Source of the DNA: Altererythrobacter sp. Root672
GTDB taxonomy: Bacteria; Pseudomonadota; Alphaproteobacteria; Sphingomonadales; Sphingomonadaceae
Reading direction: 5' to 3'
Length of the DNA: 64,000 nucleotides
Assembly (NCBI RefSeq): GCF_001427865.1
Contig: NZ_LMHH01000001.1
Location: 248,001 to 312,000, forward strand
Shown here: piece after piece, positions 25,840 to 34,494 of the stretch
How positions within the stretch are numbered: the first letter of the stretch is position 1
Layout of the letters: each line of letters begins with the position of its first letter
Notes under the pieces: generated by a model
Told to the model about the DNA's origin: nothing
Database searches by the model: none
What the model saw: the letters and a program-made list of their open reading frames with translations, nothing else
Position numbers and translations under genes: made by a program

Positions 25840-25919
25840 TTCGTCATTCCCGCGAAAGCGGGAACCCAGTTGCAGTTCTCCAGAGCTTACTGGGTCCCCG
25901 CGTTCGCGGGGATGACGAA
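25840..25919. repeat. Palindromic repeat, family A, copy 3 (between ferB and ferA)
   Basis: TTCGTCATTCCCGCGAAAGC, GGGAACCCAG, a unique middle, CTGGGTCCCCGC, GTTCGCGGGGATGACGAA. It fills most of the 140-nt gap between ferB and ferA, so the ferBA transcript would carry a long stable hairpin here. Confidence 0.9.
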
Positions 25920-25963
25920 AGAGGGTGTGGGCGCTAGGGCAGCCCCGAACGGAGAGGGATTCG

Positions 25964-28084
25964 ATGACCGAGCGGCGTTTCACCAACCAGCAGATCGACC
26001 GGCTGCTGCGGCCCAAGTCCGTGGCCGTGATCGGCGCGTCGGACCGCAAGGGGGCGCTCGGCGCCACGCTGCTCAACAACCTCGTCCAGTACGAGTTCGC
26101 GGGTGACATCTACCCGGTGAACCCCAAGCGCGACGAACTGCTCGGCCTCAAGGTCTATCACGACGTCAGCGAACTGCCCGAGGGCATCGACTGCGCCGTC
26201 CTCGCCATTCCGCGTCCCTTCGTGCTCGACACCGTTCGTCAGCTCGCCGCCCGCAACTGCGGCGCGGTGGTGATCTACTCGGCCGGCTTTTCCGAAGCGG
26301 GCGAGGAAGGCATGCGGGACCAGCTCGAACTGGGTCGGATCGCTGCCGAGCACGGCATGGTGATCGAAGGCCCGAACTGCCTCGGCTGCACCAACTACGT
26401 CGAGCGGGTCCCGCTGACTTTCGTCGAAACCAACATGATGACGCCGCCCAAGGGCGCACGCGCCGTCGGTGTGGCCAGCCAGTCGGGCGCGCTCGCCGCG
26501 GTCCTGGCGACCGCGCTGCATCCGCGCGGCTGCTATGTCTCGACCTCGGTTTCGACCGGCAACGAGGCCGCCTCCGGCGTCGAGGACTACGTCGAGTGGC
26601 TGATCGATGACGAGGACACCCACGTCATCGCCATGTACGTCGAGAGCCTGCGCCGCCCGAAGGCGTTCGTCGCCGCGGCTCGCCGCGCTCGCGCTGCCGG
26701 CAAGCCTATCGTCATGCTGCACCCGGGCAAGTCGAACAAGGCGCAGGAAAGCGCCGCCACGCACACCGGTGCGATGGCAGGCGACTATGCCTTGATGAAG
26801 ACCAAGCTCGCCCGCGAAGGCGTGATCTTCGCCGACACGCTGGAAGAGCTTGCCGACATCACCGAGATCGCCCTGCGCTGCCCGGCGCTTCCGGGTGCCA
26901 ACATGGCGGTGCTCGGCGAAAGCGGCGCCCTGCGTGGCCTGGCGTTCGACATTGCCGAAGACATCGGCCTCGACCTGATCGACCTCAACGACGACAACAG
27001 CCCGGTGCTGCGCGCGGTGCTGCCGGACTTCGTGCCGGTTTCGAACCCGACCGACATTACGGCGCTCGGCCTGTCGGAGCCGGAGATCTACACCAAGGTC
27101 CTGACCGCGCTGCTCGAGGATGAGCGCGTCGGTTCGGTGGTGGCCTCGATCATCCAGTCGGACCCGATCACCAGCGGCATCAAGTTCCCGCACATCATCA
27201 AGGTGCTCGAATCTGGCTCGTTCCCCAAGCCGCTGGTCTTTGCCGGTGTCGACGAGGGCGCGACGGTTCCCGAGGACTACATCGCGGGTCTGCGTAAGGT
27301 CGGCATCCCCTGGTTCCCGAGCACCGAGCGCGCCTATCGCGCGATCGCTCGCCTGGCGGACCTCGCCAAGCGCGACCTGACCGACCGTTCGGGCGAGCCG
27401 ATCGCGGTTCCGGGCATCGACACGGTCGCGGGCGTGGTTCCGGAGTACAAGTCCAAGGAACTGCTCCGGCCGCTCGGCCTCGCGTTCCCTGAGAGCAAGT
27501 TCGCAGCCAGCGCTGATGAAGCCGTCGCCGCTGCCGAAGCTATCGGTTATCCGGTGGTGATGAAGGCCCAGGCCGCTGCGCTCGGACACAAGAGCGACGC
27601 GGGCGGGGTGATCCTCAACCTCAAGTCGGGTGACGACGTGCGTGCTGCGTTCGACCGCATGTACGCCAACGTCGGGGCTTACGACGCCTCGATCGTGCTC
27701 GACGGCGTGCTGGTCGAGAAGATGGGCCGCATGGGCACCGAGATGATCGTCGGCGCCAAGAACGATCCCGAATGGGGTCCGGTCGTCCTGGCCGGCTTCG
27801 GCGGCGTAACGGCCGAGATCCTCAAGGACGTGAAGTTGTTCACGCCCGACCTGGATCAGGCGGCGGTGCATGCCGGACTGCTCGAATTGAAGCAGGCCGC
27901 ATTGCTCAAGGGCTATCGCGGTTCTCCGGCGCTGGACGTTGCGGCGCTGGCCGGGCTGATCGTGCAGATCGGCCGGGTCATGGCCGGCAGCCCCTCAATC
28001 CGCGAGGTCGACCTCAACCCAGTCATCATCCATCCCGAGGGCGAAGGTGTCGTCGCGCTGGATGCGTTGATGCTGGTCGACTGA
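25964..28084 (+). CDS. ferA: Feruloyl-CoA synthetase, ADP-forming acyl-CoA synthetase superfamily
   Basis: 706 residues from ATG at 25964, with GGAGAGGGA in front. Domains in order: CoA-binding Rossmann fold (about 10-125, KSVAVIGASDRKGALGATLLNNL), succinyl-CoA-ligase-like domains (about 150-460, GVASQSGALAAVLAT and the phosphohistidine loop ATHTGAMAGDYAL), and a C-terminal ATP-grasp domain (about 485-706, YPVVMKAQAAALGHKSDAGGVIL). This is the NDP-forming type used by SYK-6 FerA, not the AMP-forming type of pseudomonads. It makes feruloyl-CoA for ferB. The generic family also includes acetate- and pimelate-type synthetases; the ferB/ferC context decides the call. Confidence 0.9.
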   Translation: MTERRFTNQQIDRLLRPKSVAVIGASDRKGALGATLLNNLVQYEFAGDIYPVNPKRDELLGLKVYHDVSELPEGIDCAVLAIPRPFVLDTVRQLAARNCGAVVIYSAGFSEAGEEGMRDQLELGRIAAEHGMVIEGPNCLGCTNYVERVPLTFVETNMMTPPKGARAVGVASQSGALAAVLATALHPRGCYVSTSVSTGNEAASGVEDYVEWLIDDEDTHVIAMYVESLRRPKAFVAAARRARAAGKPIVMLHPGKSNKAQESAATHTGAMAGDYALMKTKLAREGVIFADTLEELADITEIALRCPALPGANMAVLGESGALRGLAFDIAEDIGLDLIDLNDDNSPVLRAVLPDFVPVSNPTDITALGLSEPEIYTKVLTALLEDERVGSVVASIIQSDPITSGIKFPHIIKVLESGSFPKPLVFAGVDEGATVPEDYIAGLRKVGIPWFPSTERAYRAIARLADLAKRDLTDRSGEPIAVPGIDTVAGVVPEYKSKELLRPLGLAFPESKFAASADEAVAAAEAIGYPVVMKAQAAALGHKSDAGGVILNLKSGDDVRAAFDRMYANVGAYDASIVLDGVLVEKMGRMGTEMIVGAKNDPEWGPVVLAGFGGVTAEILKDVKLFTPDLDQAAVHAGLLELKQAALLKGYRGSPALDVAALAGLIVQIGRVMAGSPSIREVDLNPVIIHPEGEGVVALDALMLVD

Positions 28085-28093
28085 CAGCGCGCC

Positions 28094-28145
28094 TTGACCA
28101 ACCCACAGGGCTCGCTGATATAGTCGAGTAATACACCTGTGGGTT
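28094..28145 (+). promoter_or_regulatory. Inverted repeat AACCCACAGG / CCTGTGGGTT with embedded promoter-like sequence
   Basis: AACCCACAGG (28100-28109) and CCTGTGGGTT (28136-28145) are exact complements around 26 nt. A TTGACC (28094-28099) stands 17 nt before GATATA (28117-28122). The element ends 8 nt before the next ATG. It may be a regulatory site for the small membrane protein or an end-of-operon hairpin for ferA, although no T run follows. Confidence 0.45.
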
Positions 28146-28153
28146 GAGGGGTA

Positions 28154-28513
28154 ATGACGGAAGAAGCGAACAAGAGCAGCGGTACGCGCCGGGTCTGGGC
28201 CTGGGGCGTGCTGATGGCGGTCTTCGGGTTCGGCGCGGCTCAACTCTACCACGTCACTCGGCCTTCGGACTCGCCCGTGGTCTACGAGGAGGGGAGCGTA
28301 ATTCTCACCCCGGAGGTCGCGTCGGTTCTGGTCGATCCCTCGCGCGGAAGCGACGGCCAACGCGGTGTGAGCGCCGGGCAGATGTTCACGACCGCGAGTG
28401 GTGACCGCTGTCGCCAATTCACCCAGGACTACCTGACCGGGGTCGCTTGCCTGCGAGACGGCGATTGGCGCCTGGTCGAGCTACGCCAGGCGGACTTGCC
28501 CAAGGTCAAGTGA
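28154..28513 (+). CDS. Small membrane-anchored protein of unknown function
   Basis: 119 residues. One membrane segment near the N-terminus (VWAWGVLMAVFGFGAAQLYHV, about 14-34), then a periplasmic part ending GDRCRQFTQDYLTGVACLRDGDWRLVEL with two cysteines that could pair. ATG at 28154 follows GAGGGG. No family recognised. It starts 69 nt after ferA, but an inverted repeat lies between, so membership of the ferBA unit is doubtful. Confidence 0.65.
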   Translation: MTEEANKSSGTRRVWAWGVLMAVFGFGAAQLYHVTRPSDSPVVYEEGSVILTPEVASVLVDPSRGSDGQRGVSAGQMFTTASGDRCRQFTQDYLTGVACLRDGDWRLVELRQADLPKVK

Positions 28514-28514
28514 G

Positions 28515-29651
28515 CTAGGTGAAGACGTCGGCCAAGCGAGAGGCGGGGCCGAGCACATCCCCAGGAGAAACCATCAAGTTGCTCCCCAGCGCGATCGACA
28601 GGCCGAGGGCGGGGTAGATCACCAGGCCGAAGCGCCCACCGGCAGTGGCGCCCGCGTGATGCCAGCGGAGGCGCCCGGCCTTGTCCGTGTCGATCCGCCA
28701 GCCCAGCCCGAGCGGTGGCGAGTTGTTCGTCGCCTTGGTCAGCGGGGTGAACAGCAGTGTCCTCTCGGCCTCACTGATCCTGGCGTTCGGCGAAGCGAGG
28801 AGGGCGGCACCAAAGCGCGCGGCGTCGGACGGCGTCATCAGCAAACCGGCCCCGGCCCAGCAGAAGGCCGGGTTGTTCGACGGAATGTTGATGTAACCGT
28901 CGCTCAACTTGGGCCGGGCTTCGACGGCCAACTGATCGAAGAACATGTTCCGCTCGAACTCGACCATGTAGCCGTTCGCTCGCAAGGGCAGGATCGTCAG
29001 CGGGGCGTCCTCGGTCAGGCTGGGCAAGGCGAAAGGCTGGGCGATCTCGCGCTGGATAAGCTCCAGGAAGGGAAGCCCCGCCGCGGCTTCCATGACGATC
29101 GAGGCCAGCGTGTAGCCGTACGAGGAATAGCTGACACTCGTGCCGGGTGGGGCAACCAGGGGATCCTCGATGAACAGCGCCATGACCTCCTCGTTCGTGG
29201 CATAGCTTCGCGAATAGATCGCACCGCCCGGCGCCGTGATGTCGAAGTCCTTGGCCAGGTAGTGCCGCACGCCGCTCTGATGGGTCAGCAGCTGCTTCAT
29301 CGTGGTCGTCTTGTGATGATCGGGTAGTTCAGGCAGCCAGGTCGAAATCGGGGCCTCGAGATCAAGCAAGCCAGAGGTGACAAGCTTCGCCGCGGCCACG
29401 GTGGTGACGGGCTTGCTGACCGAGCCGAGGCGAAACAGGTGGTCGGTCGTGGCTGGCACATCGAACTCCAGGTTCGACTTGCCATAGGCCTCTGCCCATA
29501 CGACACCGTCGCTGCGCGCCACCGCCAGCGACAAGGCAGGCGCTCTTGCGGGACCGGCTTCGAAGATCTCGCGGGCGACCACATCGGCCGCACCTGCCTG
29601 TTCCGATGACTTCAGCATATCCAAGCGGATGGTCGCGGAATTCGACGTCAT
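28515..29651 (-). CDS. Serine hydrolase of the beta-lactamase/class C (esterase, AmpC-like) superfamily
   Basis: 378 residues from ATG at 29651 (MTSNSATIRLDML). Catalytic motifs: SVSK (Ser-x-x-Lys, near residue 83), YSSYGY as the Tyr motif near 165, and HHAGATAGG near 350 in the place of the KTG box. These fit the beta-lactamase-like esterase and D-aminopeptidase group rather than a true resistance enzyme. No signal peptide is evident. Another ATG at 29681 lies inside a TATTAT likely to be the -10, so the shorter start is preferred. The substrate is unknown. Confidence 0.82.
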   Translation of the reverse strand: MTSNSATIRLDMLKSSEQAGAADVVAREIFEAGPARAPALSLAVARSDGVVWAEAYGKSNLEFDVPATTDHLFRLGSVSKPVTTVAAAKLVTSGLLDLEAPISTWLPELPDHHKTTTMKQLLTHQSGVRHYLAKDFDITAPGGAIYSRSYATNEEVMALFIEDPLVAPPGTSVSYSSYGYTLASIVMEAAAGLPFLELIQREIAQPFALPSLTEDAPLTILPLRANGYMVEFERNMFFDQLAVEARPKLSDGYINIPSNNPAFCWAGAGLLMTPSDAARFGAALLASPNARISEAERTLLFTPLTKATNNSPPLGLGWRIDTDKAGRLRWHHAGATAGGRFGLVIYPALGLSIALGSNLMVSPGDVLGPASRLADVFT

Positions 29652-29679
29652 TTGGTCAGTCCCCAGGTGCCCTGTGTGC

Positions 29680-29712
29680 ATAATACACCAGCACTACTCA
29701 AGTGCACTTGAG
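29680..29712 (-). promoter_or_regulatory. 16-bp perfect palindrome with adjacent -10-like hexamer
   Basis: CTCAAGTGCACTTGAG (29697-29712) is a complete palindrome lying 11 bp upstream, on the minus strand, of a TATTAT at 29680-29685. This places a likely dimeric repressor or activator site over the -35 region of the serine hydrolase gene. No second copy was noticed in the window. Confidence 0.5.
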
Positions 29713-29803
29713 GATCGGCAAACGAGCGTTCGAAGCCGATAAACGACAAGCCGGTTCTGCACTTTTCCGGGGGCTCGTCGCCTTATGGCCACCTCCGGTC
29801 GTG

Positions 29804-30942
<1,139 letters not shown>

Positions 30943-30955
30943 CGCCGCCCAGACG

Positions 30956-31180
30956 TCAGCGCGCCGCTGCTCGCGGCGCCGGCTTCTTCGTGGCCTGCTT
31001 TTCGGTGTAGCGCTTGAGCACGTAGCCTCCCACAGCCGCTGCGACGAGCGTGACCGGGCTCATCCGACGGATGGCCGCGACGATACCTACCCCGATCAGA
31101 GCGCCGACCGGGCCACTGACCCCGCGCGCATGTTCTGCCACCTTCGCGCCGGCGATAGCGCCGATCATCTTGCCGATCAT
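30956..31180 (-). CDS. Small membrane protein of unknown function, 74 aa
   Basis: ATG at 31180 with AGGAG 6 nt upstream. The chain MIGKMIGAIAGAKVAEHARGVSGPVGALIGVGIVAAIRRMSPVTLVAAAVGGYVLKRY holds two weak hydrophobic segments, and the tail is basic (KQATKKPAPRAAAR). I recognise no family. It converges on mreB with 13 nt between stops. Confidence 0.65.
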   Translation of the reverse strand: MIGKMIGAIAGAKVAEHARGVSGPVGALIGVGIVAAIRRMSPVTLVAAAVGGYVLKRYTEKQATKKPAPRAAAR

Positions 31181-31241
31181 GTCAAACTCCTAGGTTGCAA
31201 CCGTTTAAAGCGGACAACCGGGGGCAGGGTTCCCGCTTACC

Positions 31242-32417
31242 TTAGAACGCCGCGATCCCGGTGATCGCCCGGCCCAGGATCAGCGCATGGACGTCATGCG
31301 TCCCTTCGTAGGTGTTGACGCTTTCCAGGTTCAGCATGTGGCGGATCACCTGGTATTCCTCGGAGATGCCATTACCGCCGTGCATGTCGCGCGCCCAGCG
31401 AGCGATCTCCAGCGCCTTGCCGGCGTTGTTGCGCTTGACCAGGCTGATCATCTCGGGCGCGAACCGCCCTTCGTCCATCAGCCGTCCGACCTGGAGCGAA
31501 CCCTGGAGCCCCAGCGCAATCTCGGTCTCCATGTCGGCGAGTTTCTTCTGGAACAGCTGGTTGGCGGCGAGCGGCCTGCCGAACTGCTTGCGGTCGAGCC
31601 CGTATTCGCGTGCCGCGGAAAGGCAGAACTCGGCCGCACCCATCGTGCCCCACGAAATGCCGTAGCGTGCGCGGTTGAGGCAGCCGAACGGGCCCTTCAT
31701 GCCCTCGACGCCGGGCAGCAGCGCCTCGGCGGGTAGCTTGATCTCGTCCATCATGATCATGCCCGTGGTCGAGGCGCGCAGCGAGAACTTGCCCTCGATC
31801 TTGGGTGCGGAAAGTCCGGGCATGCCCTTTTCAAGCAGGAACCCACGGATGCGTCCGTCGTGCGCTTCGCTCTTGGCCCAGACCACGAACAAGTCGGCGA
31901 ACGGGGAATTGCTGATCCAGGTCTTGCTGCCAGAAAGGACGAACCCGTCGCCATCCTTCCTAGCGTAAGTCCGCATCGAAGCGGGGTCGGAGCCGGCATC
32001 GGGCTCGGTCAGGCCGAAGCATCCGATCAACTCTCCGCTCGCGAGGTGCGGCAGGTAGTTGGCCTTCTGCTCCGCCGAACCGTAGGCGTGGATCGGGTAC
32101 ATCACGAGGCTCGATTGGACCGAAGCCATCGAGCGGTAACCCGAGTCCACCCGCTCGATCTCCCGCGCCACCAGGCCATAGGAAACATAGTTGGCGCCGG
32201 CCCCACCGAACTCGTCGGGAATGGTCACGCCAAGCAATCCAGCTTCACCCATCAGCGGAAACAGCTCCGGCGCGTCGATCTCGTCGCGGAAGCCTTCGAT
32301 CACGCGCGGCTGGAGCACGTCTTGAGCGAAACCGCGCGCAGCGTCGCGGATCATGCGCTCCTCTTCGCTCAGCTGGCCTTCGAGGTCGAGCGGGTCCGCC
32401 CAGCTGAATGGCACCAT
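31242..32417 (-). CDS. gcdH: Acyl-CoA dehydrogenase, glutaryl-CoA dehydrogenase type
   Basis: 391 residues from ATG at 32417, with GGAGAC upstream. Three-domain acyl-CoA dehydrogenase: [37 protein letters not shown], the FAD-binding [35 protein letters not shown], and the catalytic base in [19 protein letters not shown]. The SGYRS and YEGTHD contexts are those of glutaryl-CoA dehydrogenase, which makes crotonyl-CoA and CO2 in lysine, tryptophan and benzoyl-type degradation. Subfamily is judged by eye. Confidence 0.85.
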   Translation of the reverse strand: MVPFSWADPLDLEGQLSEEERMIRDAARGFAQDVLQPRVIEGFRDEIDAPELFPLMGEAGLLGVTIPDEFGGAGANYVSYGLVAREIERVDSGYRSMASVQSSLVMYPIHAYGSAEQKANYLPHLASGELIGCFGLTEPDAGSDPASMRTYARKDGDGFVLSGSKTWISNSPFADLFVVWAKSEAHDGRIRGFLLEKGMPGLSAPKIEGKFSLRASTTGMIMMDEIKLPAEALLPGVEGMKGPFGCLNRARYGISWGTMGAAEFCLSAAREYGLDRKQFGRPLAANQLFQKKLADMETEIALGLQGSLQVGRLMDEGRFAPEMISLVKRNNAGKALEIARWARDMHGGNGISEEYQVIRHMLNLESVNTYEGTHDVHALILGRAITGIAAF

Positions 32418-32481
32418 GTCTGCAAGTCTCCTTTGCAACCGGTTTAGCGGCTGCGGAGGGTCTCGCCAATCGTTGCAGTGA

Positions 32482-32868
32482 TTACTCGGCGTGTGCCCTT
32501 GCGACGGCTTCCTGCAGCACTTCGATCAACTGATCGGGAGGGCAGGGTTTGCTGCAGGCCACAGCGTCGGGATAGCGGCTGCGGACCTCTTCCGGAGGCA
32601 CGTGGCCGGAGTGGAAGATGATCGGGACACCGGCTTCGACCAATTCATCAGCCAGCGGATAAACCTCTCCGTCGCTGGTCTGGATGTCCAGGATCGCGCA
32701 GTCGGGCATGCCGCCCCTGATGGAGGCCAGCGCCCGCTTCTTGTCGGGGAAGGGACCCTCCAGCGCGTACCCGAGGTCTTTCACCGTTTCCGACAAGTCG
32801 AGCGCAATGATGAACTCGTCTTCAACGACAAGCACCGTCGGCCTGTCATACGCAGTGGAGCGCGCCAT
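32482..32868 (-). CDS. Single-domain response regulator
   Basis: 128 residues. Receiver motifs: [15 protein letters not shown] (acid pair), [19 protein letters not shown] (phospho-Asp near 57), [13 protein letters not shown] (Ser/His at the Thr place) and [11 protein letters not shown] (Lys). This FHSGH and KP pattern is common in alphaproteobacterial stand-alone receivers linked to HWE/PhyR-type signalling. No kinase is nearby. Confidence 0.85.
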   Translation of the reverse strand: MARSTAYDRPTVLVVEDEFIIALDLSETVKDLGYALEGPFPDKKRALASIRGGMPDCAILDIQTSDGEVYPLADELVEAGVPIIFHSGHVPPEEVRSRYPDAVACSKPCPPDQLIEVLQEAVARAHAE

Positions 32869-32944
32869 CTCTCAGGTCTCCCGGGCCGACATCTAGGCCC
32901 AAGTAACATAAGTCGAGCGTTACCCGATTGTTCCCGTGGCGCGC

Positions 32945-33541
32945 TTAGAGCTTTCCGAACTTTGCCTCGTATCCGGAGGTATCGCCCGCGGCCAGGAGGC
33001 GCGCCTGGGTGGGCCAGTCGTCGCGGCGGATGCGGCCTTGGAAGCGGCCGAGCTGGGCGTCGATGCGGTCGATCTCGGCATCGTCCCAGGCCGCAATCTG
33101 GGCGAAAGTGCTTACGCCGAGGTCCTTCAATTGCAGCGCGATCTTGGGGCCGAGGCCCTTGATCCGGGTAAGGTCGTCGGCGGGTCCAGACGAAGCTGGC
33201 GCCACGGTAGGCGCAGGCGCTGGAGTCGGCTCTGGGGTCGGTTCAGGGATCGGCTCAGGTGCTGGTTCAGGCGCCACTTCGACTGGAGCGGCCGCTGCGG
33301 CAACCGCCTCACCCACGCCGGCAAGGCCGACCGGGGTCTGTGGCGGAATCTCGACTTGAGGCGCAGCCGCTGGCCGAGCGTCGATCAGGGCCTGATTTCG
33401 CTTGGCCGGCGCTCCGTCCTCGCTGCGGCTGATGTCCACTTTGGTCCGGCGCGAGGCGACCAGCACCCACCACGCGGTGAGCAGCCCGATGACCAATGCG
33501 ATGACCAGGAAGATCCAGTTCTCATGCACCAGCTCAACCAT
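32945..33541 (-). CDS. Membrane-anchored helix-hairpin-helix protein
   Basis: 198 residues. One N-terminal membrane segment (NWIFLVIALVIGLLTAWWVLVAS), a long Ala/Pro/Glu-rich linker (about 55-125, EPAPEPIPEPTPEPTPAPAP), and a C-terminal helix-hairpin-helix unit (DDLTRIKGLGPKIALQLKDLGVSTFAQIAAWDDAEIDRIDAQLG) of the type often annotated as flap-endonuclease-like or found in ribosomal L21/L27-linked proteins. The fold may bind DNA; no nuclease residues are visible. Its start overlaps a 37-codon membrane ORF by 8 nt. Confidence 0.75.
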   Translation of the reverse strand: MVELVHENWIFLVIALVIGLLTAWWVLVASRRTKVDISRSEDGAPAKRNQALIDARPAAAPQVEIPPQTPVGLAGVGEAVAAAAAPVEVAPEPAPEPIPEPTPEPTPAPAPTVAPASSGPADDLTRIKGLGPKIALQLKDLGVSTFAQIAAWDDAEIDRIDAQLGRFQGRIRRDDWPTQARLLAAGDTSGYEAKFGKL

Positions 33542-33647
33542 CAGCCATCTCCTTGCTCAATTCTCGGCCCCAGAGGATCCAACCGATCGCGATCCCCACC
33601 ACGTAGGCGACCAGCATCAGCACCAGCAGTTCCATCCAGATTGGCAT
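33534..33647 (-). CDS. Possible 37-aa single-pass membrane protein
   Basis: ATG at 33647 opens a 37-codon frame, MPIWMELLVLMLVAYVVGIA followed by IGWILWGRELSKEMADG, with one strong membrane helix and a charged tail. It ends by overlapping the start of the helix-hairpin-helix gene by 8 nt, which suggests translational coupling. No clear ribosome site is seen (only AAAGA), so this is a candidate rather than a sure gene. Confidence 0.45.
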   Translation of the reverse strand: MPIWMELLVLMLVAYVVGIAIGWILWGRELSKEMADG

Positions 33648-33706
33648 GTATCGGTCTTTAGGGGGCGAAGCCGTCGCTTTGCAATCTCTCCGCCGAAATG
33701 ACCGGT

Positions 33707-34450
33707 CTAGCGTGGGCCAGGGGTGTCGACGGGTGTCGGCTTGATCGGCTGAAGCGCAAGCACGCTGAACTCGATCCGCCGGTTCGCGGGATCGGAAGAG
33801 TCGAGACCCTCAACGGGCGAGCGCGAGCCTAGCCCGCGCGTGCGCAGCCCATCAGCCGGAATGCCCCGCGCGATCAGCGCATCGCGAACCGCGCGAGCTC
33901 GGGCGAGCGATAGTTGGACATTGCCTGCTTCCGAACCAGAAGAATCAGTATGCCCGGTAATGGCGATGATGCTGCCGAGGCATGGTCGCAGAGCTGCGGC
34001 CACTTCGTCGACCAGTTCTCCGCTCGCCACCTGGATCCGCGACGACCCTTCCTCGAACCGGAGGGTGCGGGCGTTCAGCAGAGCTTCGACATCGTCCTGG
34101 CAGTGCTGAGGCTTGATCGATGTCTGAGTAGTCACTGCCAGAGCGGTGCCATCCACCCACGTAACGCCTCCGACGCCGTGAATGGCCGCGACGGCCTTGG
34201 CCACGCGGTCACGGGTGCCTTCGTCGAGCTTCTCTCCGCCGCTGAGCAGCGGATGGCGCGATGGCGCTCCGTTTGCCGTGGCGAACCGGGCCCGCACCGG
34301 CGCACCGTTTGCCTTCGCGATTGCCACCTTGGCCTGGGCGTCGAGACTGGCCGCCATGTCCCTCCCATTCAGCGCGCTCGCCAGGAAAGCGAGCGCGGCA
34401 ACGGGTAGGAAGCCGAGCGATACGACGATTGGGCTACGCAACATGGGCAT
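33707..34450 (-). CDS. OmpA-family protein with N-terminal anchor
   Basis: 247 residues. An N-terminal hydrophobic segment (IVVSLGFLPVAALAFLASAL) is followed by a short BON-like or unknown region (about 60-120) and a C-terminal OmpA-like peptidoglycan-binding domain: ITGHTDSSGSEAGNVQLSLARARAVRDALIARGI, LRTRGLGSRSPVE, NRRIEFSVLAL. It ties the envelope to the cell wall. No beta-barrel is present. Confidence 0.85.
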   Translation of the reverse strand: MPMLRSPIVVSLGFLPVAALAFLASALNGRDMAASLDAQAKVAIAKANGAPVRARFATANGAPSRHPLLSGGEKLDEGTRDRVAKAVAAIHGVGGVTWVDGTALAVTTQTSIKPQHCQDDVEALLNARTLRFEEGSSRIQVASGELVDEVAAALRPCLGSIIAITGHTDSSGSEAGNVQLSLARARAVRDALIARGIPADGLRTRGLGSRSPVEGLDSSDPANRRIEFSVLALQPIKPTPVDTPGPR

Positions 34451-34494
34451 CGCGCAGACCCTAGCTTGATCGGTTGCCGCGCGTCGAGAGGAAG

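Noticed and set aside
4072-25919. Repeated palindromes considered as a CRISPR array or insertion-sequence ends
   Set aside because: Copies are scattered kilobases apart, lack regular spacers and enclose no transposase; they fit short interspersed palindromic repeats.
25934-27871. 645-codon minus-strand frame opposite ferA
   Set aside because: Codon-bias shadow of ferA; no ribosome site and no recognisable family.
28515-29651. True beta-lactamase resistance gene
   Set aside because: SxxK and Tyr motifs are present but the KTG box is HAG and no signal peptide is seen; esterase/aminopeptidase-like is more likely.
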